Part shown: one piece after another, positions 33,333 to 41,378 of the stretch
How the letters are laid out: each line of letters opens with the position of its first letter
How positions within the stretch are numbered: the first letter of the stretch is position 1
Assembly (NCBI RefSeq): GCF_037414475.1
Contig: NZ_CP147913.1
Location: 5,764,001-5,828,000 of the forward strand
Reading direction: 5' to 3'
Source of the DNA: Myxococcus stipitatus
GTDB lineage: Bacteria; Myxococcota; Myxococcia; Myxococcales; Myxococcaceae
Length of the DNA stretch: 64,000 nucleotides
Position numbers and translations under genes: made by a program
The notes under the pieces: model-generated
Told to the model about the DNA's origin: nothing
Databases searched by the model: none
Seen by the model: the letters and a program-made list of their open reading frames with translations, nothing else

Positions 33333-33905
33333 ATGAGCCTGGATGCACGCGTCGTGGAGATTCTGGTGGCCGAGCGCAGACGCTTCCTCGCGTTCCTGGC
33401 CCCGCGCGTGGGCAGCCCCGAGGAGGCGGAGGAAGTCCTCCAACTCGCCCTGGTGAAGGGCCTGGAGAAGGGCGAGGGCCTGCGGGATGAAGAGAGCGCG
33501 GTGGCCTGGTTCTACCGCCTCCTGCGCAACATCCTGGTGGACCGCCACCGCCGTGCCCGGCGCGAGTCGCGCGTCCTGGCCGCGGAGGACGCCGAGGCCC
33601 CTCGCTCCACCGAGGACACCGACGCGCTGGAGTCGTCGGTGTGCGCGTGTGTGGCGGAGCTGACGGACACCCTCAAACCGGAGTACTCGGCCGCCATCCG
33701 CCGCGTGGACCTGGAGGGAACTCCCGTCTCCGTCTTCGCGCGCGAGGAGGGGCTCACCGCCAACAACGCCGCCGTCCGACTGCACCGCGCCCGGCAGGCG
33801 CTGGGCAAGCGGCTCATCGAGCTGTGTGGCACGTGCTGCACGCACGGCTGCGTGGACTGCGTCTGCGGGGAGCCAGGGCATCCGCGCGCGCCGCCCCAGG
33901 GCTGA
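33333..33905 (+). CDS. CorE-like (ECF44-type) metal-responsive ECF sigma factor
   Basis: 190 residues. Sigma region 2 covers about 14-80 (EEAEEVLQLALVKGLEK, AVAWFYRLLRNILVDRHRR), and region 4 about 110-165 (YSAAIRRVDLEG, SVFAREEGLTANNAAVRLHRARQAL). Two cysteine features mark the CorE family of myxobacteria: a CxC in the linker between regions 2 and 4 (Cys104 and Cys106), and a C-terminal cysteine-rich tail with six cysteines at 165, 168, 169, 173, 176 and 178. In characterised CorE proteins this tail binds metal directly and switches the sigma factor without an anti-sigma factor; copper, cadmium and zinc are known signals. No anti-sigma gene is adjacent here, in agreement. The metal sensed cannot be read from the sequence. 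Confidence 0.9.
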   Translation: MSLDARVVEILVAERRRFLAFLAPRVGSPEEAEEVLQLALVKGLEKGEGLRDEESAVAWFYRLLRNILVDRHRRARRESRVLAAEDAEAPRSTEDTDALESSVCACVAELTDTLKPEYSAAIRRVDLEGTPVSVFAREEGLTANNAAVRLHRARQALGKRLIELCGTCCTHGCVDCVCGEPGHPRAPPQG

Positions 33906-34047
33906 AGTCTTCGCGCGGCTCGGGTGGGACGCTTCGTGCCGGGCGTGGGGCGCCTCGAGGCACGGGAAGCCACCGCTTGAGAGACCGTCTTGCTTCGTGG
34001 AGTCAGGTGCTCCACGAAGACCCGACGGGAACAACCGCCTGCGGGCG

Positions 34048-34260
34048 TCAGTGCGCCGGCTGAGCGGGCTCCTGGTAGGGCTGTTGTCCGACGCCCGCGC
34101 GGGCCTCGAACGCATTGCAGCCGCTCGCGCCGGAAACCTTCAGGTCGAACGCTTTCAAGTCCGCCTGCATGCAGCGCTGCGTCTCGTTGTCGCTGGGGTT
34201 GGGATTGTTGCTGCTGAAGTAGCGGCAACCCTTGCAGTTGCCCCACTGTCCTGCCGCCAT
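34048..34260 (-). CDS. Four-cysteine small protein, possible Fe-S or zinc protein
   Basis: 70 residues from ATG 34260, with an excellent GAGGAGG site seven bases upstream. Cysteines lie at 9, 12, 30 and 48 in the pattern C-x2-C-x17-C-x17-C, with aromatic residues after the second and fourth (CRYF, CNAF). This evenly spaced pattern is compatible with a small HiPIP-like iron-sulfur or zinc fold, similar in spirit to the small subunits of benzylsuccinate synthase, but I cannot assign a family. It lies convergent to the CorE-like sigma gene, 142 bases away, and downstream of tolC behind a terminator. There is no signal peptide, so it is cytoplasmic. Confidence 0.75.
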   Translation of the reverse strand: MAAGQWGNCKGCRYFSSNNPNPSDNETQRCMQADLKAFDLKVSGASGCNAFEARAGVGQQPYQEPAQPAH

Positions 34261-34366
34261 GATGACCTCCTCGGAAAAAAGGGGGGTACTGCTGCCTTCC
34301 TTCCGAGGGTGGGGCGGGTGAGGGGGCCTCACAAGCGCCAGGGGCCACCGGCCTGGGAAGCGGTCG

Positions 34367-34395
34367 GCCCGGCGCTCGAGGTGAGAGCGCCGGGC
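34367..34395 (-). terminator. Hairpin downstream of tolC-like gene
   Basis: GCCCGGCGCTC (34367-34377) pairs with GAGCGCCGGGC (34385-34395) around a seven-base loop. It lies 11 bases after the stop of the leftward TolC-family gene and separates it from the small cysteine gene, which then needs its own promoter. Confidence 0.75.
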
Positions 34396-34405
34396 ACATG
34401 CCGCC

Positions 34406-35830
34406 TTACTGCTGCGGCGCGGGCTGCTGCTCCGGCTGGGCCGGCTGCTCCTGCGTCGCGGGCTGCAGGGGCTTCTCCTCCGTGGCGCCCGGCAGCGGCT
34501 GCACCGTCGGAGGCGTCACGTCCTCCTTCTTCAGGTCGGAGTCGAGCGGACGGGCCTCGAACGCACCCACCGAACGCAGCAGGCGCAGCGCGGCCACGGA
34601 GGCCTGGAGACGCTCGGCCACCAAGCCGATCTCCGCGTTGGTCAGCGCCGTGTTCGCGTCCGCGACCTCCAGGTACGTGGCCACGCCGGCCTTGAAGGAG
34701 ACGTCGGTGAGGCGCTGGGACTCACGCGCCAGCTCCACCGTCTGCTCCGCCTTGAGGCGGTTGGCCAGCGCGCTCTGCAGGTCCAACTGCGAGCGCTGCA
34801 CTTCCTCTTTCGCCGTCAGCTCCGCCTTGCGGGAGTTGGCCTGGGCCTCGACGATTTTCGCGGAGGCCTCCGTGAGGTTGGCCTCGCGCAGACCGCCGTC
34901 CCAAATCGTCCAGTTCGCGCCGAAGGTGATGAGCCAGATGTCGTTGCTGCCCTGGAAGCCCGCCGCGTTGGCCAGGCGGTAGGTGGCGGTGACACCCAGG
35001 GTGGGCAGGTAGCTGAACCACACGCCGCGCTTGTTGATGCGCGCCAGCTCCGTGGTCTCACGGGCGGCGGCCACGTCCGCGCGCTGCTCCAGCGAGCGCT
35101 GCACCAGCACCTCGGTCTCCGTCTGCACGGGGACCTGCGGCTCCGGCGGCGGGGCGACCTCGAAGTCGCCGCTGTCCACGTTCAGCAGCGTGGCCAGCAC
35201 CAACTTGGCGGACGCCAGCGCGTTGCGGGCGCGGATGAGGTCCTGCTCCGCGCGGGACAGGTCCTGCTCCGCGCGCAAGAGCGCCACCCGCGTCACGGTG
35301 CCCGCGTCGAAGCGCACCTTGGTGTCCTTGGCGCGAGCGCCGTTGAGGTCCACCAGCCGCTCCTGCACCGTCACGGCCTGGGCCTGCGCCGCGGCGCCGT
35401 AGTACGCCTGCGCCACGCCGAAGAGGATTTCACGGCGCGCCTGCTCCACCGTGAGCTCCGCCACGCGCTCGCTCTTGTACGCGGCCTGGATGCCCGCCCA
35501 CAGCTGGGGGGCGATGATGGCCTGGCGCGCCTCCGCCTGGAACGTGCGCTGGATGAGCGGCTGGATGACGACGGGCTCGGGACCGAGCGGACCCGGGGGA
35601 ATCACGGCCGCGTTGGAGTTGCGGATGATGGCGCCGCCCACGGTGATGGTGGGCAGGTAGCCAGACCACGCCTTGCGGGACGCGGTGTCTGCCTGCCGCA
35701 GCCGGGCCTGGGCCGCCTTCAGGTCCAGGTTCTCCTTGCGCGCCTGGGTGAGTGCGTCCTGCAGGGTCAGCACGGGGGGCGGTGCCGCGGCCAGGCTGGC
35801 CGCCAGGGTCAACGCCAGAAGTGAACTCAT
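34406..35830 (-). CDS. TolC-family outer-membrane efflux protein
   Basis: 474 residues from ATG 35830, with a signal peptide (MSSLLALTLAASLAAA). Two structural repeats of the OEP family are evident: LTLQDALTQARKENLDLKAAQARL near the N-terminus, and the second coiled-coil half around EVLVQRSLEQRADVAAARETTELA. YLEVADANTALTNAE near 395 is the conserved end of the second helical hairpin. The C-terminal 40 residues are Pro/Gln/Glu-rich and disordered. TolC proteins form trimeric outer-membrane channels with an inner-membrane pump and a periplasmic adaptor, neither of which is adjacent. A MarR regulator diverges from it across a 322-base region and probably regulates it. Confidence 0.92.
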   Translation of the reverse strand: MSSLLALTLAASLAAAPPPVLTLQDALTQARKENLDLKAAQARLRQADTASRKAWSGYLPTITVGGAIIRNSNAAVIPPGPLGPEPVVIQPLIQRTFQAEARQAIIAPQLWAGIQAAYKSERVAELTVEQARREILFGVAQAYYGAAAQAQAVTVQERLVDLNGARAKDTKVRFDAGTVTRVALLRAEQDLSRAEQDLIRARNALASAKLVLATLLNVDSGDFEVAPPPEPQVPVQTETEVLVQRSLEQRADVAAARETTELARINKRGVWFSYLPTLGVTATYRLANAAGFQGSNDIWLITFGANWTIWDGGLREANLTEASAKIVEAQANSRKAELTAKEEVQRSQLDLQSALANRLKAEQTVELARESQRLTDVSFKAGVATYLEVADANTALTNAEIGLVAERLQASVAALRLLRSVGAFEARPLDSDLKKEDVTPPTVQPLPGATEEKPLQPATQEQPAQPEQQPAPQQ

Positions 35831-36152
35831 AACCGCCTCTGCCTCCTCGTGGGGTCCGCGCCGGCGCGAGCCCCAGTCCGTCCTCACGGGACGACTTGCT
35901 ACGGGTTGTGTCTCTCGCGCGCGGACCCAGGCGTCATGCCCGGCCGCGTGAACAACGTCAGGAATTCAGCGCGCCGCGCCGAACCGGCTCTTATGAAGGT
36001 CATCCGCCGCCGCATCCCATCTCACGGTCCTGCTTCAGGGTCGGGCACGACATAGGCCATGTCGGTCCATTTTGGAAGCTCCGGAATGTAGTAACCCTCA
36101 ATATTTGATGAAGTCAATTGTTTAGGTGCCTGGGGTGACTTACGATGGGGGT
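35831..36152. promoter_or_regulatory. Divergent control region between tolC and the MarR gene
   Basis: This 322-base gap contains no convincing gene. Its right end is AT-rich, and 36099-36120 holds imperfect dyads: CAAT (36099-36102) with ATTG (36117-36120), and TTGA (36105-36108) with TCAA (36114-36117). These resemble half-sites bound by MarR proteins. TTGTTT (36118-36123) and TACGAT (36141-36146) are 17 bases apart and could be the MarR promoter; transcription would then start at or near the ATG at 36153. Confidence 0.45.
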
Positions 36153-36635
36153 ATGAGCTCGAGCAGCGAGAATCTGGGGCGACGGGGAAAGTCACCGCAC
36201 TCCGGGCTGGACGCCCAGGAACCCGAGGCCTTGTCCAAACAGGCCTGGGCGCTCTTGTTCGAGCTGATGAGCGCGCACATGCGCAACTTCCCCGCGCTGG
36301 CGGCGGAGTTCGAGCTGTCCCCGGTGCAGGCGCACGTGGTGCGCCAGTTGGGGGAGGCCCCGCTGGCGATGAGTACGTTGGCCAACTATCTGTCCTGCGA
36401 CGCGTCCAACGTGACGGGCCTGGTGGACCGGCTGGAGGCGCGAGGACTGGTGGAGCGGCGCAGCAGCGAGCAGGATCGGCGAGTGAAGATGCTGGTGCTC
36501 ACGGAGGCGGGCGCTGCGCTGCGCGAGCGGCTCATGGCGCGCATGGCGGAGCCCCCGGAGCTCATCGCCGCGCTGTCGGATGAGGACCTGCGCGCGCTGC
36601 GCGACATCATGCGCCGCGCGCTGTGCCCGCAGTGA
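36153..36635 (+). CDS. MarR-family transcriptional regulator
   Basis: 160 residues. The winged-helix core is clear: LSPVQAHVVRQLGEAPLAMSTLANYLSCDASNVTGLVDRLEARGLVERR with the wing DRRVKMLVLTEAG. MarR proteins bind DNA as dimers and are often released by aromatic ligands. The start chosen is ATG 36153 (MSSSSENLG), since an upstream start at 36126 would cover the candidate -10 box. It diverges from the TolC-family gene, the standard layout for efflux regulation. It ends 21 bases before the convergent tonB-like gene. Confidence 0.92.
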   Translation: MSSSSENLGRRGKSPHSGLDAQEPEALSKQAWALLFELMSAHMRNFPALAAEFELSPVQAHVVRQLGEAPLAMSTLANYLSCDASNVTGLVDRLEARGLVERRSSEQDRRVKMLVLTEAGAALRERLMARMAEPPELIAALSDEDLRALRDIMRRALCPQ

Positions 36636-36656
36636 CGGGCCCTGGCGGGGCGGCGC

Positions 36657-37463
36657 TCAGTCCAGCAGGAACGTGTACGAGTACTTCATCTCCGTGGAGA
36701 CGGGCTCGCCGCCCTTGATGGCGGGCTTGAAGCGGAAGCGCTTGATGGCGTCGCGCGCCGCTTCGTTGAGTCCGTAGCCGGGGCCGGAGAGCACCTTGGC
36801 GGCGACCACGCGGCCTTCATTGTCGATGGTGATGGACAGCGTCACCGTGCCCTCGATGCCCGCGCGCCGGGCCTCTTCCGGGTAGGGAATCTTCACCTCG
36901 GAGGCCACGGTGGGCTCCGAATCCACCTGGTAGATGGGCGTGTACTTGGGCGCGGAGTACGCCTTCACGTCCTTGGGGTCCTTCGCGGTGCCGTCCACCC
37001 GGCCGTAGGTGGTGTTGCCCACGGGCGCGGCGAAAGAGCCGGCGCTGGTGGTGGAGGACATCGTCATGCCCACCACGAGCGGCGGAGGCTTGGCCTGGGG
37101 CGTGGGCGGAGGCGGCTCGTTGGGCGGAGGCGGCGCCTGCTCGGGCGGAGGCGGCTGGGGCTTGGGGGCCTCGGCCACCTTCACGGGCGGGGGCTTCACC
37201 GCCTTGGGCTTGGGCGGAGGCGGCTTGGGCTCCTCCTTCTTCTCCTCGGGAGGAGGCGGCGGCGGGGGCGGCTTCGCCACCTCCACCATGACCAGCTCGA
37301 CGGGGCGCTGCACCACGGGGCGCGGGCGCTCGGCGACGCGGTTGAGCCACCAGAAGCCCGCGCCGTGCAGCGCGAGCGACACGAGCGTGAAGATGACCAC
37401 CACCCGCAGGGAGCGCTCCCGGCGAGGCAGCACGGAGTTGTCGTCGAGGACCGCCTGACTCAT
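36657..37463 (-). CDS. TonB-family energy transducer
   Basis: 268 residues. One N-terminal membrane helix (about 21-40) precedes a periplasmic Pro/Lys-rich spacer (about 62-130, many Pro-Pro and Lys-Pro pairs). The C-terminal TonB domain covers about 185-268 (PYPEEARRAGIEGTVTLSITIDNEGRVV, then FRFKPAIKGGEPV). It couples the proton-driven ExbB-ExbD motor to outer-membrane receptors. It is the last gene of the exbB-exbD-tonB operon, only 15 bases after exbD. Myxobacteria have several such sets; which receptor it serves is unknown, though the Oar-like receptor lies 9 kb away. Confidence 0.93.
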   Translation of the reverse strand: MSQAVLDDNSVLPRRERSLRVVVIFTLVSLALHGAGFWWLNRVAERPRPVVQRPVELVMVEVAKPPPPPPPPEEKKEEPKPPPPKPKAVKPPPVKVAEAPKPQPPPPEQAPPPPNEPPPPTPQAKPPPLVVGMTMSSTTSAGSFAAPVGNTTYGRVDGTAKDPKDVKAYSAPKYTPIYQVDSEPTVASEVKIPYPEEARRAGIEGTVTLSITIDNEGRVVAAKVLSGPGYGLNEAARDAIKRFRFKPAIKGGEPVSTEMKYSYTFLLD

Positions 37464-37478
37464 GAACCGGGCCTTGCG

Positions 37479-37913
37479 TCAGGGAGTGGCGGGCGCGGCC
37501 GCGGGGGCCACGTCCTTCTCGATGTTGAGCGCGAACTTGGCGATGCCCTGGCCCTTCACCGTGTCGATGAGCCGCATCACCTGTCCATAGGCGATGCTCT
37601 GGTCGGCGCTGATGATGGCGCGGGTGTCCTTGTCCTTGGCGACGGCCTCGGCCACCTTCCGCGTCAGCTCCGCTTCCGTCATCTGGGCGCCGTCGAAGTA
37701 GAGCTTGCCCTCCTTGTCGAGCACCACGTTGACCAGCCCCTGCACCGTCTCGCCGCCGTTGGCCGCGCGGGGCAGGTCCACCTCCACCGTCTCGCGGACG
37801 ATGAAGTTGGCGGTCACCATGAAGATGATGAGCAGCACCAGCACGATGTCCACCAGCGGCGTGACGTTGATGCCGGTGATTTCCTCTTCGTTGTCCTGCG
37901 CGCCTCCGGCCAT
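37479..37913 (-). CDS. exbD: ExbD/TolR-family biopolymer transport protein
   Basis: 144 residues. One membrane helix near the start contains the functionally essential aspartate in INVTPLVDIVLVLLIIFMV. The periplasmic part (about 45-130) has the family pattern VNVVLDKEGKLYFDG and DKDTRAIISADQSIAYGQVMRLIDTV. It works with ExbB as the proton-driven motor that energises TonB. It starts three bases after the exbB stop. Confidence 0.95.
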   Translation of the reverse strand: MAGGAQDNEEEITGINVTPLVDIVLVLLIIFMVTANFIVRETVEVDLPRAANGGETVQGLVNVVLDKEGKLYFDGAQMTEAELTRKVAEAVAKDKDTRAIISADQSIAYGQVMRLIDTVKGQGIAKFALNIEKDVAPAAAPATP

Positions 37914-37916
37914 GGC

Positions 37917-38627
37917 CTAGCGGCCCTCCGCCGCGCGGGTGCTCGCGTCCGGCGTGCGGCCCTCGGCGCGCAGGCTGCCGACCAGGGCGTGGCCCAGGGC
38001 GTTGGCGCGGCTGGTGAGCGTCTTGAGCTGGCGGTTGAAGATGTTGAAGGCGACGACGGCGGGAATCGCGACGGCCAGGCCCACGGCGGTGGCGACGAGC
38101 GCCTCCGAGATGCCCGCCATCACCGTCTGCTGGATGGCCGCGCCCTTCACGTTGGTGGCGCCCAAGTCGTGGAACGCCTTGATGATGCCGAGCACCGTGC
38201 CGAACAGGCCGATGAACGGGGCGTTGTTGCCCAGCGTGCCGAGGAACGACAGGAAGCGCTCGTACTGCGGACGCTCGCGCGCCATGGTGGACGCAATCAC
38301 CTGCTCCACGGTGTCCGCGCCTTGCGCGGTGGAGGCGAGCGCCTCGCGGATGACGGCGGCCTCCATGCCGGTGCGGCCTTCCACCGCCTTGCGCGCCGCC
38401 TCGAAGTCACCGCGGGCCAGCCGCACCGCGAGCGCCTCCGAGTCCGGGAGACGGTGACGGGCGAAGTACACCGTGCGCTCCAGCATGATGGCGATGGAGA
38501 GCACCGACAGGATGACGAGAATCCAGAGAACCCACTCGGCGGAGGTGAGCGTGACGCCGAGCAGCTTGCCGCTGAGCCAGCCGAGCTCGGGTTGCCCTGT
38601 CTGGGCCAGGAGGATGGGGAGCGTCAT
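37917..38627 (-). CDS. exbB: ExbB/TolQ/MotA-family proton channel
   Basis: 236 residues from ATG 38627. Three membrane helices: the first near 30-50 and the last two around GNNAPFIGLFGTVLGIIKAFHDLG and ISEALVATAVGLAVAIPAVVAFNIF, which carry the family signature. It forms the pentameric channel around the ExbD helices. An in-frame start at 38777 would add a 50-residue proline-rich extension that does not match the family, so it was not used. It is the first gene of the operon with exbD and tonB. Confidence 0.94.
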   Translation of the reverse strand: MTLPILLAQTGQPELGWLSGKLLGVTLTSAEWVLWILVILSVLSIAIMLERTVYFARHRLPDSEALAVRLARGDFEAARKAVEGRTGMEAAVIREALASTAQGADTVEQVIASTMARERPQYERFLSFLGTLGNNAPFIGLFGTVLGIIKAFHDLGATNVKGAAIQQTVMAGISEALVATAVGLAVAIPAVVAFNIFNRQLKTLTSRANALGHALVGSLRAEGRTPDASTRAAEGR

Positions 38628-38811
38628 GAAGGGAAGCCTGGGTGGAAGTGGGGTGTCGGGTGGGAGCCACCCGGCGGCCAACTCGCGCGCCCATCTGTTG
38701 TTCCGTCCGCCCTGAAAGTCAAATGGAACGGCCGGGTTGTGTGCTTCCTGGGCGGGGGGGAACGGCCGGAGACACAAGGGTCGTCCGGCCGTCGCCCTTT
38801 CTTCGGGGGGG

Positions 38812-40074
38812 CTACGGGGTGGCGCCCTGGGGCGTCATCTTGAGCAAACGGCCGTTGGGTTCATCGGTGAGGAGGTACAGGGCGCCCTCGGGGCCCTGGA
38901 CGACCTCGCGGACGCGGCCGTTGCCCGCGGGCTTGAGGCGCTCTTCACCGACGACGCGGTCATTCACCACGACCAGCCGCACCAGCGCGTGGCTGGACAG
39001 GCCTCCGATGAAGAAGTGGCCCTTCCATTCGGGGAACAGGTTGCCGGAGTAGATGGTCATCCCCGACGGAGAAATCACTGGGTTCCAGAAGTAGACGGGT
39101 TGCTCCATGCCCGGGCCCTGTCCGCTCTGGTGGATGGGGGCGCCGGAGTACTCGGTGCCGTAGCCGATGGTGGGCCAGCCGTAGTCCTTGCCCGCGCCGA
39201 CGAGGTTGAGCTCGTCGCCGCCCAGCGGGCCCATCTCGACTTCCCACAGGCGGCCCTGGCCATCCAGCGCGGCGGCCAGGACGTTGCGGTGGCCCAGCGA
39301 ATAGATTTCCGGACGCGCGCCCGTGCGGTTCACGAACGGGTTGTTCGCGGGCACCGTGCCGTCGGGGTTGATGCGGACAATCTTGCCGAAGTGGCTGTTG
39401 AGCTGACGGGCCTGGACGCGGCCGGGGAGGATGGAGCGCTCGCCGAGCGTGACGAACAGCGTGCCGTCCGGGTGGAACACCATCCTGCCGCCCGCGTGCA
39501 TCGTCGAGTCGAGCGTGGGCTTCATGCGGAAGATGATGCGCAGGCTGTCGATGCGAGGCTGCGGGCCATCGATGAGCCGGCCTCGGCCGACGGCGAGTCC
39601 GTTGCCGCCCGTGCGCGGCTCGTAATAGGTCCAGTAGATGAGGCGGCTGGTGGCGAAGTCGGGGCCCACCTCGACGTCGAGCAGGCCGCCCTGGTCCCTG
39701 CCATCCACGGCGGGCAGGCCCGCGACGGGCGGCGACTTCACGCCTTGCTGCGTGACGATGTAGAGCTTCCCGGTGGGCTTCTCCGTCACCAGCATGCGTC
39801 CATCCGGCAGGAAGGCGATGGCCCACGGGCGATTGAAGCCCGTGGCGATGGTGGTGACCTGGAAGCGCGTGCGCGAGGTGACGACGGGGCCATTCGTCTG
39901 TCCTGGGAACGCGGGGGGAAAGGGAGACCCGAGGGAGGTGGGAGTGGCCTCCTCGCTCGTGGGGGGGGGCTCGGTGGAGTCGGTGGGCTGCGTGGCATCC
40001 TGGGCGGATGCCGTCGCCGCGAAGGACAACCAGAGGGTGCAGGCGAGGGTCGACAGAGTCTGACTCGAACGCAT
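38812..40074 (-). CDS. PQQ-dependent aldose/sorbosone dehydrogenase-like secreted protein
   Basis: 420 residues. A signal peptide (about 1-24, SFAATASAQ) is followed by a disordered Pro/Ser/Glu linker (to about 65) and a six-bladed beta-propeller of the GSDH type: GFNRPWAIAFLPDGRMLVTEK, the active-site-like HAGGRMVFHPDGTLFVTLGER, SLGHRNVLAAALDGQGRLWEVEMGPLGGDELN and YGWPTIGYGTEYSG. It resembles E. coli YliI, a periplasmic PQQ-dependent aldose sugar dehydrogenase. It probably oxidises sugars in the periplasm. It is transcribed alone; upstream, on the other strand, is the FCP1-like gene. Confidence 0.9.
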   Translation of the reverse strand: MRSSQTLSTLACTLWLSFAATASAQDATQPTDSTEPPPTSEEATPTSLGSPFPPAFPGQTNGPVVTSRTRFQVTTIATGFNRPWAIAFLPDGRMLVTEKPTGKLYIVTQQGVKSPPVAGLPAVDGRDQGGLLDVEVGPDFATSRLIYWTYYEPRTGGNGLAVGRGRLIDGPQPRIDSLRIIFRMKPTLDSTMHAGGRMVFHPDGTLFVTLGERSILPGRVQARQLNSHFGKIVRINPDGTVPANNPFVNRTGARPEIYSLGHRNVLAAALDGQGRLWEVEMGPLGGDELNLVGAGKDYGWPTIGYGTEYSGAPIHQSGQGPGMEQPVYFWNPVISPSGMTIYSGNLFPEWKGHFFIGGLSSHALVRLVVVNDRVVGEERLKPAGNGRVREVVQGPEGALYLLTDEPNGRLLKMTPQGATP

Positions 40075-40207
40075 GAGGCTCCTCGGAGGGGTGTGGGGCG
40101 AGGCAGCTAACCACCGCGAGTGATTCGCGCGTCCGGGCGTGCTGGGAGGTGTGGCCCGTTGGACAGGTGGCGCGGCGTGCGTCAGCCCCGGTGGGCGCGA
40201 GGGCGTC

Positions 40208-40223
40208 GTTGTCGCATGACAAC
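40208..40223 (+). promoter_or_regulatory. Inverted repeat over the start codon of the FCP1-like gene
   Basis: GTTGTC (40208-40213) and GACAAC (40218-40223) form a perfect dyad separated by GCAT, so the ATG at 40216 lies across the loop and right arm. In RNA it would make a short hairpin hiding the start; in DNA it could be an operator. No obvious ribosome-binding site precedes the ATG. Confidence 0.4.
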
Positions 40224-40845
40224 CGTTGAGGCCGAGACAGAGCCGCTACGAGAGGACTCGAATCGTCCGGGCGCGCTGGCGCCGATGCTCCTGGTGCTGG
40301 ACCTGGATGAGACGTTGATTCACGCGCGCGAGCAGCCGTTGGCGCACGCGGCGGACTTCGAGGTGATGGGCTACCACGTCTACGCGCGGCCTCACCTGGA
40401 GCGCTTCATTGTCGAGTGCGCGGCGCGCTTCCGCCTCGCCGTCTGGTCCGCCGGGACGGATGACTATGTGCGGGCCATCGTCGGGCGCATCTTCCCTCCC
40501 GCGCATCGGCCCGAGCTCGTCTGGGGACGCAGCCGGTGCACCTGGGCCGTGGACCGCGCGCGCGTGCGGGAAGAGGGCTTCCTGGACCCGGCCATTCACT
40601 GCGGCTACGTGAAGAAGCTGGGCAAGTTGAAGCGGCGGGGCTTCCGGCTGGAGCGGGTCCTCATCGTGGACGACACCCCGGCCAAGTGTGTCCACAACTA
40701 CGGCAACGCCATCTACGTGCGTCCCTTCGAGGGCGCGCTGGACGACGAGGTGTTGCCGGTGTTGTCCCGCTACCTGGACACATTCACGGACGTGCCGGAT
40801 GTGCGGCGGTTGGAGAAGCGGGGATGGTGGCGGGCAGGTGCTTGA
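40216..40845 (+). CDS. FCP1/SCP-like HAD phosphatase (NLI-interacting-factor domain)
   Basis: 209 residues. The FCP1 homology signature is LVLDLDETLIHAREQ at 26-40 (Asp29 nucleophile, Asp31, Thr33), with YHVYARPHLERFI, LAVWSAGTDDYVRAIV and VLIVDDTPAKCVHNYGNAIYV following in order. Eukaryotic homologues dephosphorylate the RNA polymerase II tail or other phosphoproteins; bacterial members are far less studied. With many Ser/Thr kinases in myxobacteria, a phosphoprotein phosphatase role is plausible. The N-terminal 20 residues are variable. It is transcribed alone, ending 15 bases from the convergent gene. Confidence 0.9.
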   Translation: MTTVEAETEPLREDSNRPGALAPMLLVLDLDETLIHAREQPLAHAADFEVMGYHVYARPHLERFIVECAARFRLAVWSAGTDDYVRAIVGRIFPPAHRPELVWGRSRCTWAVDRARVREEGFLDPAIHCGYVKKLGKLKRRGFRLERVLIVDDTPAKCVHNYGNAIYVRPFEGALDDEVLPVLSRYLDTFTDVPDVRRLEKRGWWRAGA

Positions 40846-40860
40846 GGGCGGGGCGCGTCG

Positions 40861-41358
40861 TCACTCATTCGTGGCGGCGCGCGCGGCCTGCTGCTGCTCC
40901 GGGAGCTTCGCGGCGATGATGGGGGCGAAGTGCTCCAGCGCGGCCTTGAGCTCGGGGGTGAGCGTTGTGTCCTTCTCGATGAGGATTTGAAACGGCGCGG
41001 AAGGTGAATCGCGCTTCATCTCGAACGTCACGCCGTTGCGCTCCCACGTGGTGGGGACCTTGACGGCGATGACGCGGCTGGACGCCGTGCAGTCGTGGAC
41101 GATGACGGAGTCCGGGAACGGGCGCTTGCCCTTGCTGTCCAGGCGCCGGTAGCTGAGCACACACGCGTCCAGCGGCCGGAGCTGCTCCTGGATGGACGCG
41201 AGCTCGGGGAGTCCGCCGACGTCCGACGCCGACAGGAAGCCGCCCTTCAACGTGCCCACGTACACCGCGCCCAGCGCGAGGGCCAGGACCGCCACCACGG
41301 CGAGGCCCAGGGGCTTCGCCAGGCTCTTCTCTTCCGGCGCGGAATCGTAGGGGCTCAT
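40861..41358 (-). CDS. Membrane-anchored hypothetical protein
   Basis: 165 residues from ATG 41358 (MSPYDSAPEEKS). One membrane helix at about 20-40 precedes an extracytoplasmic domain of about 125 residues with two cysteines (DACVLSYRRLD and VHDCTASSR) that could form a disulfide. I recognise no family. It follows the coiled-coil gene at 41379-41669 by 20 bases on the same strand, so the two probably form a small envelope operon. Confidence 0.72.
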   Translation of the reverse strand: MSPYDSAPEEKSLAKPLGLAVVAVLALALGAVYVGTLKGGFLSASDVGGLPELASIQEQLRPLDACVLSYRRLDSKGKRPFPDSVIVHDCTASSRVIAVKVPTTWERNGVTFEMKRDSPSAPFQILIEKDTTLTPELKAALEHFAPIIAAKLPEQQQAARAATNE

Positions 41359-41378
41359 GAAGGGGCCTTGGGGCGGGG

